Part shown: positions 16,528-25,686 of the stretch, one piece after another | Position numbering within the stretch: position 1 is the stretch's first letter | Layout of the letters: each line of letters begins with the position of its first letter | Origin: JAHJQZ01 sp963667595 | Lineage (GTDB): Bacteria; Pseudomonadota; Alphaproteobacteria; Rhizobiales; Devosiaceae | Length of the DNA stretch: 64,000 nucleotides | Assembly (NCBI GenBank): GCA_963667595.2 | Contig: CAXXWD010000009.1 | Coordinates: 124,001-188,000, forward strand | Reading direction: 5' to 3' | Made by a program: the position numbers and the translations under genes | The notes under the pieces: generated by a model | What the model was told of the DNA's origin: nothing | The model's input: only the letters and a program-made list of their open reading frames with translations | Databases searched by the model: none

Positions 16528-17832
16528 ATGGCATTTGTCGAGGATCTAGGGAAATCCTTATGGAACGCGACCATGGCGAACCGACCTGATAGCGTCGAGG
16601 AGCTGCTGGACCGGGTCGATATCCTGACGACCTGGATCATGCAGTTTCGGCATGGCAATCCCGTTCCAGCCATTCGGCTGGACGAGGCGGATCCCTTGGC
16701 GCGTCTGGGCAACGAGTTGCAGCGACTGGCCGATGCGCTCGGCCGGCAGCAAAGCGAGCATCAGCAATTGTTCGATCTGGTCGAGATCGTCGAAAAAGGC
16801 GTTCTTTTGCAGGATGTGCTCAACCGTGTTTTCGAGAGCTTTACCGGCATCATCCCTTACGAGCGCATCGGGTGTGCCTTTCTGTCAGAGGACGGCGCAT
16901 GCCTGTCGGCGTTCTGGGCTCGCTCCGAACTCGGCCCCATACAGATTTCCGGCGGGTATTCGCAACCCATGGCTGGGTCCAGCCTGATCGATATCCTTGA
17001 GTCCGGCACGCCCAGAATCCTCAACGACCTGGAAGCCTATCTGGAACGAAAACCCCATTCGGAAGCGACACGCAGCATCGTGCGCGAGGGCGGACGGTCC
17101 AGCATGACCTGCCCGCTGGTTGTCGAAAATCGGCCGATCGGTTTCCTGTTTTTCACCTCCCGCAACAAACAGGCCTATCGACCTGAACATCAGGAAATCT
17201 ATCGGCGCATCGCCGGTCAGGTCTCGATCGTCATCGAAAAAAGTCGCGTCTACCAGCAGATCGTCGACCATTCCAAAGAGCTGATAGAGCAGGGACGTCG
17301 GCTCGAGGAGAATGCCAGCCACGACGATCTGACGGGTGTTCTCAACCGTGGTGCCATCATGACGATCGCGCGGCGGGAGCTGGCCGAGGCCCTGCGCAAG
17401 GGGAGCCAAGTCGGCATGGTCATGGTCGACATCGACCATTTCAAGACCATCAACGACAGGCTCGGTCATGCCGCCGGCGACGATGCATTGCGCCAGTTCA
17501 CCCGCCGTCTGGCCGAAACGCTGCCCGAAGGCGTATCTCTGGGCCGCTATGGCGGCGAGGAGTTTCTGCTCGTCATGCGGGATACGACGCCGCGCGCTCT
17601 CGTGGCGCTGGCCCAGCGCATGCAGCGAACCATTACCGTAACGGATTTTGCGCTTGGTGGAAAGATTCGGCGTGTTTCGGCAAGTTTTGGATGCGCGTTG
17701 TCGTCGGAGACGGAAAACGATGTTGGCAAGATCATCGCCGCAGCGGACAGGGCGCTTTATATGGCCAAGAACACCGGGCGGAACCGCGTGGTGATCGAGA
17801 ACGGCCTGGAACGCATGGCGCAAACCGCCTGA
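16528..17832 (+). CDS. GAF-GGDEF diguanylate cyclase
   Basis: A 434-residue cyclase: an N-terminal helical segment (1-80), a GAF sensor domain (about 85-235), a short coiled linker and a GGDEF domain (about 265-425). The active-site loop is GGEEF, an accepted functional variant. The five-residue-upstream position that usually holds RxxD is PEGV here, so the inhibitory site is absent and product inhibition is not expected. ATG 16528 is chosen; ATG 16573 is an alternative, and a perfect TTGACA at 16507-16512 would favour the later start if it is the -35 box. No EAL or HD-GYP partner is in the window. Confidence 0.85.
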   Translation: MAFVEDLGKSLWNATMANRPDSVEELLDRVDILTTWIMQFRHGNPVPAIRLDEADPLARLGNELQRLADALGRQQSEHQQLFDLVEIVEKGVLLQDVLNRVFESFTGIIPYERIGCAFLSEDGACLSAFWARSELGPIQISGGYSQPMAGSSLIDILESGTPRILNDLEAYLERKPHSEATRSIVREGGRSSMTCPLVVENRPIGFLFFTSRNKQAYRPEHQEIYRRIAGQVSIVIEKSRVYQQIVDHSKELIEQGRRLEENASHDDLTGVLNRGAIMTIARRELAEALRKGSQVGMVMVDIDHFKTINDRLGHAAGDDALRQFTRRLAETLPEGVSLGRYGGEEFLLVMRDTTPRALVALAQRMQRTITVTDFALGGKIRRVSASFGCALSSETENDVGKIIAAADRALYMAKNTGRNRVVIENGLERMAQTA

Positions 17833-17912
17833 ACCGAGGCTCAGCCTTTCCGTCCGGTACGCCGATCTCTTTCAATTCGCGCCATTTGCAGGCACAAACC
17901 AGTCATCGTGTT

Positions 17913-18022
17913 CCAGAGCATCGGGCGAAAAAAACGGACTTGCGGTTTTTCGCATCATCCGATGTGACCACAAATGGATGGAGCCGGGCGGTTTGATGCA
18001 ATCAAAGCGCCCGAAGCTCTAG
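17913..18022. repeat. RIME-like intergenic repeat ending in CTCTAG
   Basis: Begins CCAGAGCATCGGGCG and ends GCCCGAAGCTCTAG, with GAGCCGGGCGGTTTGATGCA in the second half, closely matching 14528-14567. Internal complementary words (CGGTTTTTCGC, GGGCGGTTTG with CAAAGCGCCC) can form hairpins. It ends 38 bases before dusA. Confidence 0.8.
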
Positions 18023-18060
18023 CGCCTGAAACCGCCTGCAAAGGACATCCCGCTCGCATC

Positions 18061-19044
18061 ATGGCCGCCTATCGACCGCCCCGATTTTCCGTTGCCCCCA
18101 TGATCGACTGGACGGACCGGCATTGCCGGTTCTTTCATCGACAGTTGAGCCGCCGGGCGCTGCTTTTCACCGAAATGGTGACGGCTGCCGCCATCCGCCA
18201 TGGCGATCGTGAGCGGCTGCTCGGTTTTGACCAGCGCGAACATCCGGTGGCGTTACAGCTCGGGGGGGCCGATCCTGCGGAACTGGCCGAGGCGGCCCGT
18301 ATCGGCGCTGGGTTCGGCTATGACGAAATCAACCTCAATGTCGGGTGCCCTTCAGATCGGGTGCAGTCCGGCCGGTTCGGGGCCTGCCTGATGGACGAGC
18401 CGTCACTGGTGGCCGCATGCGTTGCCGCCATGAAAGACGCGGTCGCGGTGCCGGTCACCGTCAAGTGCCGCATCGGAATAAACGATCAGGAGACCGGCGC
18501 GCCGCTCGATGCCTTTGCCGATGCGCTGGTGAGGGTGGGAGTTGATACGCTTTACGTTCATGCCCGCAAGGCGTGGCTTGAAGGGCTGAGCCCCAAGGAA
18601 AACCGCGATGTGCCGCCGCTCGACTACCATCGCGTCTATCGTCTTGCCGAGCGGCTCGCGCCGCTGCCCATCGTCATCAATGGCGGTATCACCAATCTCG
18701 ATGAAGCCGAAACCCATCTCGATCACGTTGCGGGTGTGATGCTCGGACGCGCCGCCTATCACGACCCGATGCTTTTGACCGAAGTGGACCGACGTCTTTT
18801 CGGCGATGAAACCCCGGTCCCCGATCTCGCCGAAATCATCGCGATCATGGCCGATTATGCCGAAACGGAACTGTCGCGCGGCGCACGGCTCAACCAGATC
18901 ACCCGCCACATGCTCGGTCTGGCCAACGGCCGGCCGGGCGCCCGCCGTTTCCGCCAGATCCTTTCCACCGACGCCTGTCGCCCCGGCGCCGGACCGGAAA
19001 TTCTGTTCGAGGCTCTCGATGCGGTTGGGGGTGAAACGGCGTGA
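18061..19044 (+). CDS. dusA: tRNA-dihydrouridine(20/20a) synthase
   Basis: A 327-residue FMN enzyme that reduces uridine to dihydrouridine in the tRNA D-loop. SVAPMIDWTDRHCRFFHR near 9-26 is the family opening, INLNVGCPSDRVQSGRFGAC holds the catalytic cysteine (followed by LM), and NGGITNLDE and MLGRAAYHDP are FMN-phosphate segments typical of DusA. Length is normal. ATG 18061 is the only start that keeps the conserved N-terminus; AAAGGA lies about 15 bases upstream. The upstream open frame runs through the repeat element and is not counted. Confidence 0.93.
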   Translation: MAAYRPPRFSVAPMIDWTDRHCRFFHRQLSRRALLFTEMVTAAAIRHGDRERLLGFDQREHPVALQLGGADPAELAEAARIGAGFGYDEINLNVGCPSDRVQSGRFGACLMDEPSLVAACVAAMKDAVAVPVTVKCRIGINDQETGAPLDAFADALVRVGVDTLYVHARKAWLEGLSPKENRDVPPLDYHRVYRLAERLAPLPIVINGGITNLDEAETHLDHVAGVMLGRAAYHDPMLLTEVDRRLFGDETPVPDLAEIIAIMADYAETELSRGARLNQITRHMLGLANGRPGARRFRQILSTDACRPGAGPEILFEALDAVGGETA

Positions 19045-19048
19045 AAGG

Positions 19049-19435
19049 TCAGATCTCCGCGATGGCCGCCTTGAGCTTGGTCTGCATGGTGCCGGCGATT
19101 TCCCTTAAATAGGGGTTGGTTACCGCCTGCATCGAGGCGATGGGATCGACTGCCGCCACTTCGCATTTGCCCGGCGAAATCTCCTGCACGACAACATTGC
19201 AGGGCAGCATGGTGCCGATCTTGTCTTCGGCCTGGAGCGCCTTGTGGGCAAAACCCGGATTGCAGGCGCCGAGCACGATATAGGGCCTGAAATCGACACC
19301 GAGCTTGAATTTCAGCGTCGTCGCCATGTCGATCTGGGTCAGGATGCCAAACCCCTGTCCAGCCAGGGCGGTGCTTGTCCGTTCGATCGCCTCGTCGAAA
19401 GAACACGTGATCGTCTTGGAAATATAATAGGTCAT
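19049..19435 (-). CDS. DUF302 domain protein
   Basis: A 128-residue protein of the DUF302 family: TYYISKTITCSFDEAIERTS opens a compact alpha/beta domain, followed by LGACNPGFAHKALQAEDKIG and MLPCNVVVQEI, the typical family words. Function is unknown; the fold resembles heme- or ligand-binding small domains. GGAGGG directly precedes ATG 19435. It converges on dusA with a 4-base gap, and its upstream side is a repeat element. Confidence 0.85.
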   Translation of the reverse strand: MTYYISKTITCSFDEAIERTSTALAGQGFGILTQIDMATTLKFKLGVDFRPYIVLGACNPGFAHKALQAEDKIGTMLPCNVVVQEISPGKCEVAAVDPIASMQAVTNPYLREIAGTMQTKLKAAIAEI

Positions 19436-19456
19436 GTCACCCTCCATGGCCGGTTT

Positions 19457-19560
19457 GAGCATCGAGCGAAGAAGTGGACACCGGTTTTTCGCAAAACCCG
19501 ATGCGGCCACCAGGAAATAGAGCCGGGTGTCGTGGTGAAGTTAAACGCCCGAAACTCCGG
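19457..19560. repeat. degenerate RIME-like intergenic repeat
   Basis: Starts GAGCATCGAGCGAAGAAGTG and GACACCGGTTTTTCGCAAAA, then CCCGATGCGG, and ends GAGCCGGGTGTC with TTAAACGCCCGAAACTCC. It is the same layout as 17913-18022 but more diverged, and CTCTAG is lost. Confidence 0.65.
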
Positions 19561-19687
19561 TCTTTTGGTTGAAAATTCTAACGCGCCCACGGCAGCGTGC
19601 AAGCAACAAAGACACTGAACACGAAGAATTCAGATCATCGGCACGGGCGCGACTTGCCGGGGACCAGGAAAACGCTGGTCTTCACCG

Positions 19688-20374
19688 TCAGTTTCTGAGG
19701 ATCAGATCGTCCTGAACCACGGCATAGCCGGACAGGGTTTCAAGGAAGGTCATGCCCAAAAGACTGGTTTCGAGCGCGCCTTCCTCGGCGACATAGGCGC
19801 GGATCCGGTTGCGCGAAATCGCGCCGACGCTGACATCGTCGAGTGAAACAAGGGCCGCCCGGCCGGTGCCGTTGGCGGTTTGCACCGGCACCACGTAGTT
19901 GAGCGTTTTGACAGGCAATCCGGCCGCGCTGGCGTCTTCCTGGGTCAACACCACCGCGCTGGCGCCGGTGTCGAAGATCATCGCGGTTTCGTGGCCGTTG
20001 ATGCTGGCATTGATGCGGAACGAACCACCGAAGGAGCGTCGGAACGTTGCGGTGCCGGTCTGAACGTCGACCATGGCGACGCCCGGCGTCAGTTCCGCCG
20101 CAATACGGGATCCGAAGCGCTGGATATCGTTGCGATAGGTATAAAGCCCAACCGCACCGGCGAAGATGGCGGCCCAGAGTACGAGATTGCCGAGCATTTC
20201 CCCGAGGCGCTGACGACGGGTGAACATGCCGCCGGCAACGATGATGAGGACGGCCAATCCGCCGACGAGGCTGGCGGTATCGGATTGATTGAGCCCGATC
20301 AGTGTGCCGGCATCGGTACTGATGACCAGAGCCAGCCCGATGGCCACGACAAGGGCGACGCCGATGAAAAGCAT
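19688..20374 (-). CDS. membrane-anchored clan AA aspartic protease (TIGR02281 type)
   Basis: A 228-residue protein with three N-terminal hydrophobic segments (1-20, 35-52, 65-82) and a periplasmic retropepsin-like domain. The catalytic motif is FDTGASAVVLTQEDA near 133-147 and the closing region is LLGMTFLETLSGYAVVQDDL. As in other single-lobe aspartic proteases it should act as a dimer. Its substrate is not known. ATG 20374 is the only good start. It lies 43 bases after cobS on the same strand and may be co-transcribed. Confidence 0.85.
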   Translation of the reverse strand: MLFIGVALVVAIGLALVISTDAGTLIGLNQSDTASLVGGLAVLIIVAGGMFTRRQRLGEMLGNLVLWAAIFAGAVGLYTYRNDIQRFGSRIAAELTPGVAMVDVQTGTATFRRSFGGSFRINASINGHETAMIFDTGASAVVLTQEDASAAGLPVKTLNYVVPVQTANGTGRAALVSLDDVSVGAISRNRIRAYVAEEGALETSLLGMTFLETLSGYAVVQDDLILRN

Positions 20375-20417
20375 ACTCGATCCAATCCTCTGGCCAATCG
20401 CAACGCGGCCCGCCCGC

Positions 20418-21251
20418 TCACATTATAAAGGCTGTCAGCACGAGGATTTCAAGCACGGCCTGCAATCCGCCGATCAGATCGCCGGTTTGCCCGCCGATCA
20501 GACGCCGCCACAATGCCGACCATGACAGGCAGGCTGCTGCGGCAAGAACAAGGGAAAGACCGAACCCGGCGAGCCCGGCGAACGGGGCCGAAAGCAGGCA
20601 TCCGATCAGGCTGGCAAAAACGAATCCGACCCACATGGGCACACGCTCCAGGCTTCCCGCCGTCGCCGAGGCCCCGGTCTTGCGTGCCGGCGCGAGGGCA
20701 TGGCTGACAAACAGCGATGCTGACCGGGAAATGACTTGCGCGGCCAGAAACAGCGCTGCCGCGCCGATGCCTGTCGTTTCCAGAAGCGATGCCAGGGCGG
20801 TGGCCTTGAGCCCGACGAACAGCGTGATGCCAAGCACGCCATAGGCGCCGATCCGGCTGTCCTTGAGGATTTCGAGCCGGCGTTCGGGTGTCCGTCCGCC
20901 CAATCCGTCCATCGAATCCCCGATGGCGTCTTCCGCCATGGCCCCGGTGACGAGCGCACCGGCCCCGACGCATAAAAGCGCCGTGAAAAGGCCGGGAAGG
21001 CCGAGGGTCTGGCCGGCAACGAGCAAAAGGGCCGGCAGGAAGCCGATTATCAGGGAGGCGAAGGGTGCGGCCCGCGCGATGCGGTTGATGTCCGGCGGCT
21101 CATGGTTTGCCTTGCCCATGGGCAAAAGCGAATAGAACCGCACCGCCATGACGAGATCGGCCACGAGCCCGGCTTTTTCCGGCGGTTGCGGCATCGCATT
21201 CTGATTGTCATTGCCCGGCGCGGCACGACTCGTTTTAGGTTCTCGGCTCAT
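20418..21251 (-). CDS. cobS: adenosylcobinamide-GDP ribazoletransferase (cobalamin synthase)
   Basis: A 277-residue inner-membrane enzyme joining adenosylcobinamide-GDP to alpha-ribazole, the last step of cobalamin assembly. AVRFYSLLPMG near the N-terminus, AEDAIGDSMDGLGGRTPERR near 115 and LEILKDSRIGAYGVLG are the conserved metal and substrate segments; several membrane helices follow. The start is uncertain: ATG 21251 leaves a 20-residue polar leader, and ATG 21194 is the alternative. Upstream is a RIME-like repeat, then divergent cobT, which makes the alpha-ribazole phosphate precursor. Confidence 0.9.
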   Translation of the reverse strand: MSREPKTSRAAPGNDNQNAMPQPPEKAGLVADLVMAVRFYSLLPMGKANHEPPDINRIARAAPFASLIIGFLPALLLVAGQTLGLPGLFTALLCVGAGALVTGAMAEDAIGDSMDGLGGRTPERRLEILKDSRIGAYGVLGITLFVGLKATALASLLETTGIGAAALFLAAQVISRSASLFVSHALAPARKTGASATAGSLERVPMWVGFVFASLIGCLLSAPFAGLAGFGLSLVLAAAACLSWSALWRRLIGGQTGDLIGGLQAVLEILVLTAFIM

Positions 21252-21264
21252 TCTCGACTCGACC

Positions 21265-21368
21265 AGAGTGTTTTCAGGCGAAGTGGATACCGGTTCACCG
21301 GTTCGAAAACACGACAAAACAAGAAGATAGAGCAGATCACCTGAGTCAACTTAAGCATGATCTGCTCT
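21265..21368. repeat. RIME/Bru-RS-type repeat between cobS and cobT
   Basis: Carries the class word GTGTTTTCAGGCGAAGTGGA then TACCGGTTCACCGGTTCGAAAACACGACAAAAC, and a terminal hairpin in which AGAGCAGATCA pairs with TGATCTGCTCT. Close relatives are at 28959, 40554 and 50623. No cobalamin riboswitch is visible in this spacer. Confidence 0.8.
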
Positions 21369-21411
21369 GGTAAGGCGCGCCGTCTTAGCACGACCCGACC
21401 CGGAGACCACA

Positions 21412-22443
21412 ATGACCGATGCCCCGCATATCCCCGCCGCCTTTTCCGATTTCATCGATCTGCTCATGCTCGCGCCCGATGGCGACGAAAAGGCGGTTGA
21501 AACCGTGCGTCAGCGCAATGCGCAACTGACCAAACCCGTCGGTTCTCTCGGCAAGCTTGAAGAGCTTGTCGAACATCTGGCCCGCTGGCAGGGCAAGGGC
21601 GAACCGGTGCTCGACAATCCGATGGTGGCGATTTTTGCTGGCAACCACGGCGTGACGCAACAGGGGGTCGCGCCCTGGCCGCCCGAAGTCACCCGGCAGA
21701 TGGTCGACAATTTCACCAATGGCGGCGCCGCGATTTCGCAGATCTGTGCCCTGCACCAGCTCAATCTGAGGGTGTTCGAACTCGCGCTCGACATGCCGAC
21801 CGGTGACATAACCTCGGAGCCGGCCATGGACGAACGCACCACGGCGGCGACCCTTGCCTATGGCATGGAAGCGGTGGCCGGAAATCCGGACCTTTTATGC
21901 ATCGGCGAGATGGGGATCGGCAACACGACCATCGCGGCGGCACTGGCGGTGGCCCTGTTCGGCGGCACGGGGGCCGACTGGGTGGGGCGGGGGACCGGCG
22001 TCGACGATGCCGGTCTGAAGCGCAAGGCCGACGCAGTCGACAGGGCGTTGGCATTTCACGCCGGTGATCTCGATCATCCCCTCAAGATCCTTGCCCGGCT
22101 CGGCGGCCGCGAATTCGCCGGCATGCTCGGCGCCGTCATGGCCGCCCGCCATCGCAATATCCCGGTGCTCGTCGACGGTTTCGTCGCCACGGCTGCCGTC
22201 GCCGTCGCCCATCAGGTCAATCCGGCGGCGCTCGACCACTGCATTTTCGCGCACGCCTCGGCGGAAAAGGGGCATGCCCGTCTTCTTGACGCCATGGGCA
22301 AACAGCCCCTGCTCAGTCTCGGCATGCGCCTCGGCGAAGGGACGGGCGCGGCGCTCGGCGCGGTCATGTGCAAGACGGCGCTGCACCTTCATCGGCACAT
22401 GGCGACCTTCGCGGAGGCGGCCGTCGCCGAAAAGCGCGGCTGA
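21412..22443 (+). CDS. cobT: nicotinate-nucleotide--dimethylbenzimidazole phosphoribosyltransferase
   Basis: A 343-residue enzyme that makes alpha-ribazole 5'-phosphate from nicotinate mononucleotide and dimethylbenzimidazole. LTKPVGSLGKLEEL near 39-52, AGNHGVTQQGV near 82 and CIGEMGIGNTTIAAAL near 163 are family hallmarks; the C-terminal SAEKGHARLLDAMGKQPLL and LRLGEGTGAALG segments hold the catalytic glutamate. Length is normal. The gene is divergent from cobS and convergent with the histidine kinase, with 17 bases between stops. Confidence 0.95.
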   Translation: MTDAPHIPAAFSDFIDLLMLAPDGDEKAVETVRQRNAQLTKPVGSLGKLEELVEHLARWQGKGEPVLDNPMVAIFAGNHGVTQQGVAPWPPEVTRQMVDNFTNGGAAISQICALHQLNLRVFELALDMPTGDITSEPAMDERTTAATLAYGMEAVAGNPDLLCIGEMGIGNTTIAAALAVALFGGTGADWVGRGTGVDDAGLKRKADAVDRALAFHAGDLDHPLKILARLGGREFAGMLGAVMAARHRNIPVLVDGFVATAAVAVAHQVNPAALDHCIFAHASAEKGHARLLDAMGKQPLLSLGMRLGEGTGAALGAVMCKTALHLHRHMATFAEAAVAEKRG

Positions 22444-22460
22444 TCGTTCCGCGGTCAGCT

Positions 22461-23987
22461 TTAGCTCGCTTCGGAGTAGATTTCGAGCTTGTTGCGCTTT
22501 TCGTGCACGGCGGCGATGGCGTCCATGCAGCGCGCGCGCGGGAAGGTGGCGATGACCTCGGTGCCGAATCTCAGCTTGGAAAAGAGGTCGAACCGGCCCT
22601 GATGCAATTCCATGATCTTCTTGACGATGGGCAGGCCGAGCCCGGCGCCCTGTTCGGCCGTCTTCTGGGCCAGCGAGCCCTGACCGAACGAGGTGAGCAC
22701 CGTTTCGATCTCGCTTTCCGGAATACCCGGGCCGTTGTCCCTGACCGAAATATACTGGCCGCCATCTTCCGACCGGTCGACGACCAGATCGATCTTGCCC
22801 GATTGCGGCGTGAACTTGATGGCGTTCGACATGAGGTTGAGCACCACCTGACGCACCGAACGCTCGTCGCCCCAGAGCTTGGAGAGGTTTTCGCCATAGC
22901 TGGCGGTGATTTCGATGCTCTTGGCCCGGGCGCGGATTTCGAGCATGTGCCGGCAGTCGTCGGCGATGTCGACCAGCGAAATCGCCTCCTCGTTGAGTTC
23001 GTATTTGCCGGCCTCGATACGCGAAAGGTCCAAAAGCTCGTTGATCAGGTTGAGAAGGTGCTGGCCGCTGGCGTGGATGTCGCCGGCATATTCCTTGTAT
23101 TGCGGCACCTGATGCGGCCCAAGCAGCTCGGACTGTAGCACCTCGGAGAATCCGATAATGGCGTTGAGCGGGGTCCTCAACTCATGGCTCATGGTGGCCA
23201 GAAAACTCGACTTGGCGATGTTGGCGCGTTCGGCCTGCCGCCGCGCTTCTTCCGAACTGTTGCGGGCCTCTTCGAGTTCGAGGATCAGCCGGTCCTTTTC
23301 GGCCTGATGCTCGAGCGTTTCAATGGCGCTGGCATTGAGCCTGCGGGCCAGAAAGAAGAAGAACACCTGTGCACCGACCGCGAAGATCGCCATGGCATAG
23401 GCGAGCGGCTGCTGCTGGAGCAAAAACGCGATGCTGACCGCCAGGGTCGATGGCGCGGTGCTGACCAGGGTCGCGCTCGGCAGAGAACGGGTGGATACCG
23501 TGTTGGCGGCCACGCCGATGAGCAGCAGAGCAAAGGTGATCACCGAGATGCCGTCGCGCGCCTCGGAAAACGGAAACAGGACGAGCAGCGCCCAGCTCAG
23601 GCCGAAAATGGCTTCTCCGCTCACGAAAATCGCCGTCCAGCGCCGCGCGATGAAGCTTTCCTGGGGCAGGCGACGGAAGCGCTGGCACAAAAGAACCATG
23701 CCCGTATTGGACAGGGCGACCGAGCCGGCCCAGACGAAGGCAAGCAGGGGCGGGACCCACATCGAGGCGAAAATGGCCAGAATGGCCATCAGGAGCGGCA
23801 GGGCCCAGGCTGCCGAAATGCGCGAGTTCGCGTAGTCCTGTAAGAGTTCCAGATCGAAGGACGAGCGCGTGCCGCTGGCCGATGTCAGGCGTTGACGCGC
23901 ATCAAACACCGCCCGCTGCACGTTACGGCGCGCGGCGCGTTGTTTCTCGGCGTTTTCGTCGAACCTGTTTGCCAGACTACGCGGCAT
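22461..23987 (-). CDS. membrane sensor histidine kinase (PdhS/PleC-like)
   Basis: A 508-residue kinase. About six hydrophobic segments lie between residues 60 and 215, followed by a coiled linker, the HisKA domain with SFLATMSHELRTPLNAIIGF near 260 (phospho-acceptor H), and a HATPase domain with N, G1 and G2 boxes (NLMSNAIKF, DNGPGIP, GAGLGLPIVKKI). The HisKA sequence is close to the PleC/DivJ/PdhS group that controls DivK and CtrA in alphaproteobacteria; that assignment is inference. AGAGG supports ATG 23987. No response regulator is nearby. Confidence 0.87.
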   Translation of the reverse strand: MPRSLANRFDENAEKQRAARRNVQRAVFDARQRLTSASGTRSSFDLELLQDYANSRISAAWALPLLMAILAIFASMWVPPLLAFVWAGSVALSNTGMVLLCQRFRRLPQESFIARRWTAIFVSGEAIFGLSWALLVLFPFSEARDGISVITFALLLIGVAANTVSTRSLPSATLVSTAPSTLAVSIAFLLQQQPLAYAMAIFAVGAQVFFFFLARRLNASAIETLEHQAEKDRLILELEEARNSSEEARRQAERANIAKSSFLATMSHELRTPLNAIIGFSEVLQSELLGPHQVPQYKEYAGDIHASGQHLLNLINELLDLSRIEAGKYELNEEAISLVDIADDCRHMLEIRARAKSIEITASYGENLSKLWGDERSVRQVVLNLMSNAIKFTPQSGKIDLVVDRSEDGGQYISVRDNGPGIPESEIETVLTSFGQGSLAQKTAEQGAGLGLPIVKKIMELHQGRFDLFSKLRFGTEVIATFPRARCMDAIAAVHEKRNKLEIYSEAS

Positions 23988-24217
23988 GCCTCTACTCACA
24001 CTGGGGCATAGAACTTGCGGGGTGGTACGCCTCGCCGAGATTAGGGGCTCGTGGTTAATACCCGGTTGATTCGGGTAAATGCCATTTGCGCTTTTACAGA
24101 TCGTCTTTTCATTGACAGGCGCAACTTTGTTGCGTTGAATACGACGTTTCGCGCAGAACCTTTCCAAACCGGGGAGAAGCGGGACCGGTATTGGAACAAA
24201 TATCTAGAGGCGGAGAG

Positions 24218-24694
24218 ATGGCACTGGACAAGATTGACCGCAGGATTTTGTCCATTCTGCAGCACGACACCACGCTTCCCGTCGCGGAAATCGGCAAGAA
24301 GGTCGGATTATCGACCACGCCCTGCTGGCGGCGCATCCAGAAAATGGAGGAAGACGGCGTCATCAACCGGCGCGTGGCCTTGCTCAATCCGGAAAAGATC
24401 AATGCCGGCGTGACCGTCTTCGTCGCCATCCGCACCAACGAACACAATGATGCCTGGATGCGCAAACTGTCCGGCGTCATCGACGATTGTCCGGAGGTTG
24501 TCGAGTTCTACAGAATGAGCGGCGAGGTGGACTACCTGTTGCGCGTCGCCGTTCCCGACATCGCCGCCTATGACCGGTTCTACAAAAAGCTGATTGCGAA
24601 GATCTCGCTGACCGATGTCAGCTCCTCGTTCGCCATGCATCAGATGAAGTTCACCACCGAACTCCCCCTGGACTACATTCCGGTGGAGGAGTGA
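24218..24694 (+). CDS. Lrp/AsnC family transcriptional regulator
   Basis: A 158-residue regulator with an N-terminal helix-turn-helix (LDKIDRRILSILQHDTTLPV, then GLSTTPCWRRIQKMEEDGVI near 30-49) and a C-terminal RAM ligand-binding domain ending LPLDYIPVEE. Such proteins respond to amino acids. GGCGGAGAG just before ATG 24218 fixes the start. It is divergent from the histidine kinase, with 230 bases between, and is followed by a rho-independent terminator. Confidence 0.92.
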   Translation: MALDKIDRRILSILQHDTTLPVAEIGKKVGLSTTPCWRRIQKMEEDGVINRRVALLNPEKINAGVTVFVAIRTNEHNDAWMRKLSGVIDDCPEVVEFYRMSGEVDYLLRVAVPDIAAYDRFYKKLIAKISLTDVSSSFAMHQMKFTTELPLDYIPVEE

Positions 24695-24717
24695 GGACCG
24701 GCGCTGCAAAGCAGCGC

Positions 24718-24742
24718 AAAATCGCCCCGGTGGGGCGATTTT
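24718..24742 (+). terminator. rho-independent terminator after the Lrp regulator
   Basis: AAAATCGCCCC and GGGGCGATTTT form an 11-bp stem around a short loop, ending in a T run. Confidence 0.75.
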
Positions 24743-24746
24743 AGGT

Positions 24747-24914
24747 CCGAACGCCCGGAGAGCTATGCTCGAAGGGCCAGCGGCGGTACGACAGGCAGTG
24801 CCCCTTTGCCAGCAGGGATCAGCACTGCGTAGGGCCGGCAAAAAGGTCCAGTGGACCTTTTTTGAGTGCCGAACGCCCGGAGAGCTATGCTCGAAGGGCC
24901 AGCGGCGGCACGAC
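24747..24914. repeat. two copies of a GAGAGC-type intergenic repeat with a hairpin between
   Basis: CCGAACGCCCGGAGAGCTAT followed by GCTCGAAGGGCCAGCGGCGG occurs at about 24747-24793 and again at about 24868-24914. Between them, AAAAAGGTCCA and TGGACCTTTTTT (24840-24863) form a strong stem. A diverged copy with the same order (GTCCGGTGGATC, CTCGGAGAGCCGCGCTCAAAG) lies at 50556-50621. Confidence 0.75.
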
Positions 24915-24950
24915 ACTTACTCAGATTTGGTCTGGGCATGATCCGATGCC

Positions 24951-25318
24951 CACGGCCTTTTGTCTTGAACGATCTTATCCTGTTCCATTCGGCCTTTATG
25001 CATGCGTTGCGTCATCGAAACGATATCCGGAGTCGTCCCGGTGCTTGACACCGGGATCCACTTTCATTGGCGATCTGCCGGAACGCCTGTTGAGCAACAC
25101 GCTGATATATCGTCACTTTTGACGGCAGATGAGTAAGTCTCTCGATCATGGATACAAGTTGCGCCGCGAGTGGGTCCCGGTGTCAAGCACCGGGACGACC
25201 ATTAAGAGAGTGGAGATGTCATTCGGAAACGAGCTGCCAAACCTGGCGTCCTACCCGCCCGTCACCGACATATATCGACCGGAATCGCCGGACATGCCGG
25301 TTCGCGCGATGGAAAAAT
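24951..25318. repeat. tandem unit 1 (368 bp), containing a copy of the moaA 3' end
   Basis: Nearly identical to 25319-25686 with scattered substitutions. The unit holds TCCCGGTGCTTGACACCGGGA (about 25036) and its inverse (about 25173), then a segment at 25251-25330 (running just past the unit boundary) that on the minus strand reads RDFSIARTGMSGDSGRYMSV and TGG then stop. This matches the C-terminus of MoaA encoded in unit 2. Confidence 0.85.
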
Positions 25319-25686
25319 CACGGCCTTTTGTCCTGAACGATCCTGTCCTGCTCCATTCGGTCCTTATACGTTCGTTGTGTCGTCGAAACGATATCCGGAG
25401 TCATCCCGGTGCTTGACACCGGGATCCACTTTCATTGGTGATCTGCCAGAACGCCTGTTGAGCAACACGCTGATATATCGTCACTTTTGACGGCAGATGA
25501 GTAAGTCTCTCGATCATGGATACAAGTTGCGCCGCGAGTGGGTCCCGGTGTCAAGCACCGGGACGACCAATAAGAGAGTGGAGATGTCATTCGGAAACGA
25601 GCTGCCAAACCTGGCGTCCTACCCGCCCGTCACCGACATATGCCGACCGGGATCGCCGGTCATGCCGGTTCGCGCGACGGAAAAAT
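25319..25686. repeat. tandem unit 2 (368 bp), ending in the real moaA 3' end
   Basis: Offset exactly 368 bases from unit 1. Its last part (25619-25686) is the true 3' end of moaA. The two units differ at a few percent of positions, so the duplication is not brand new. Confidence 0.85.

Larger units (their letters stand above)
24695..25618. other. intergenic repeat field between the Lrp gene and moaA
   Basis: More than 900 bases without a supported gene. It holds a terminator, two copies of an element with the word CCGGAGAGCTATGCTCGAAG, a second strong hairpin and two 368-base tandem units that carry the end of moaA. Open frames here are by-products of the repeats. Confidence 0.7.

Noticed and set aside
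21252..21411. Cobalamin riboswitch between cobS and cobT
   Set aside because: The spacer is only about 160 bases and mostly a RIME-type repeat; no B12-box-like sequence was seen.
24951..25686. CRISPR array
   Set aside because: Only two units of 368 bases, no short repeat/spacer pattern and no cas genes.
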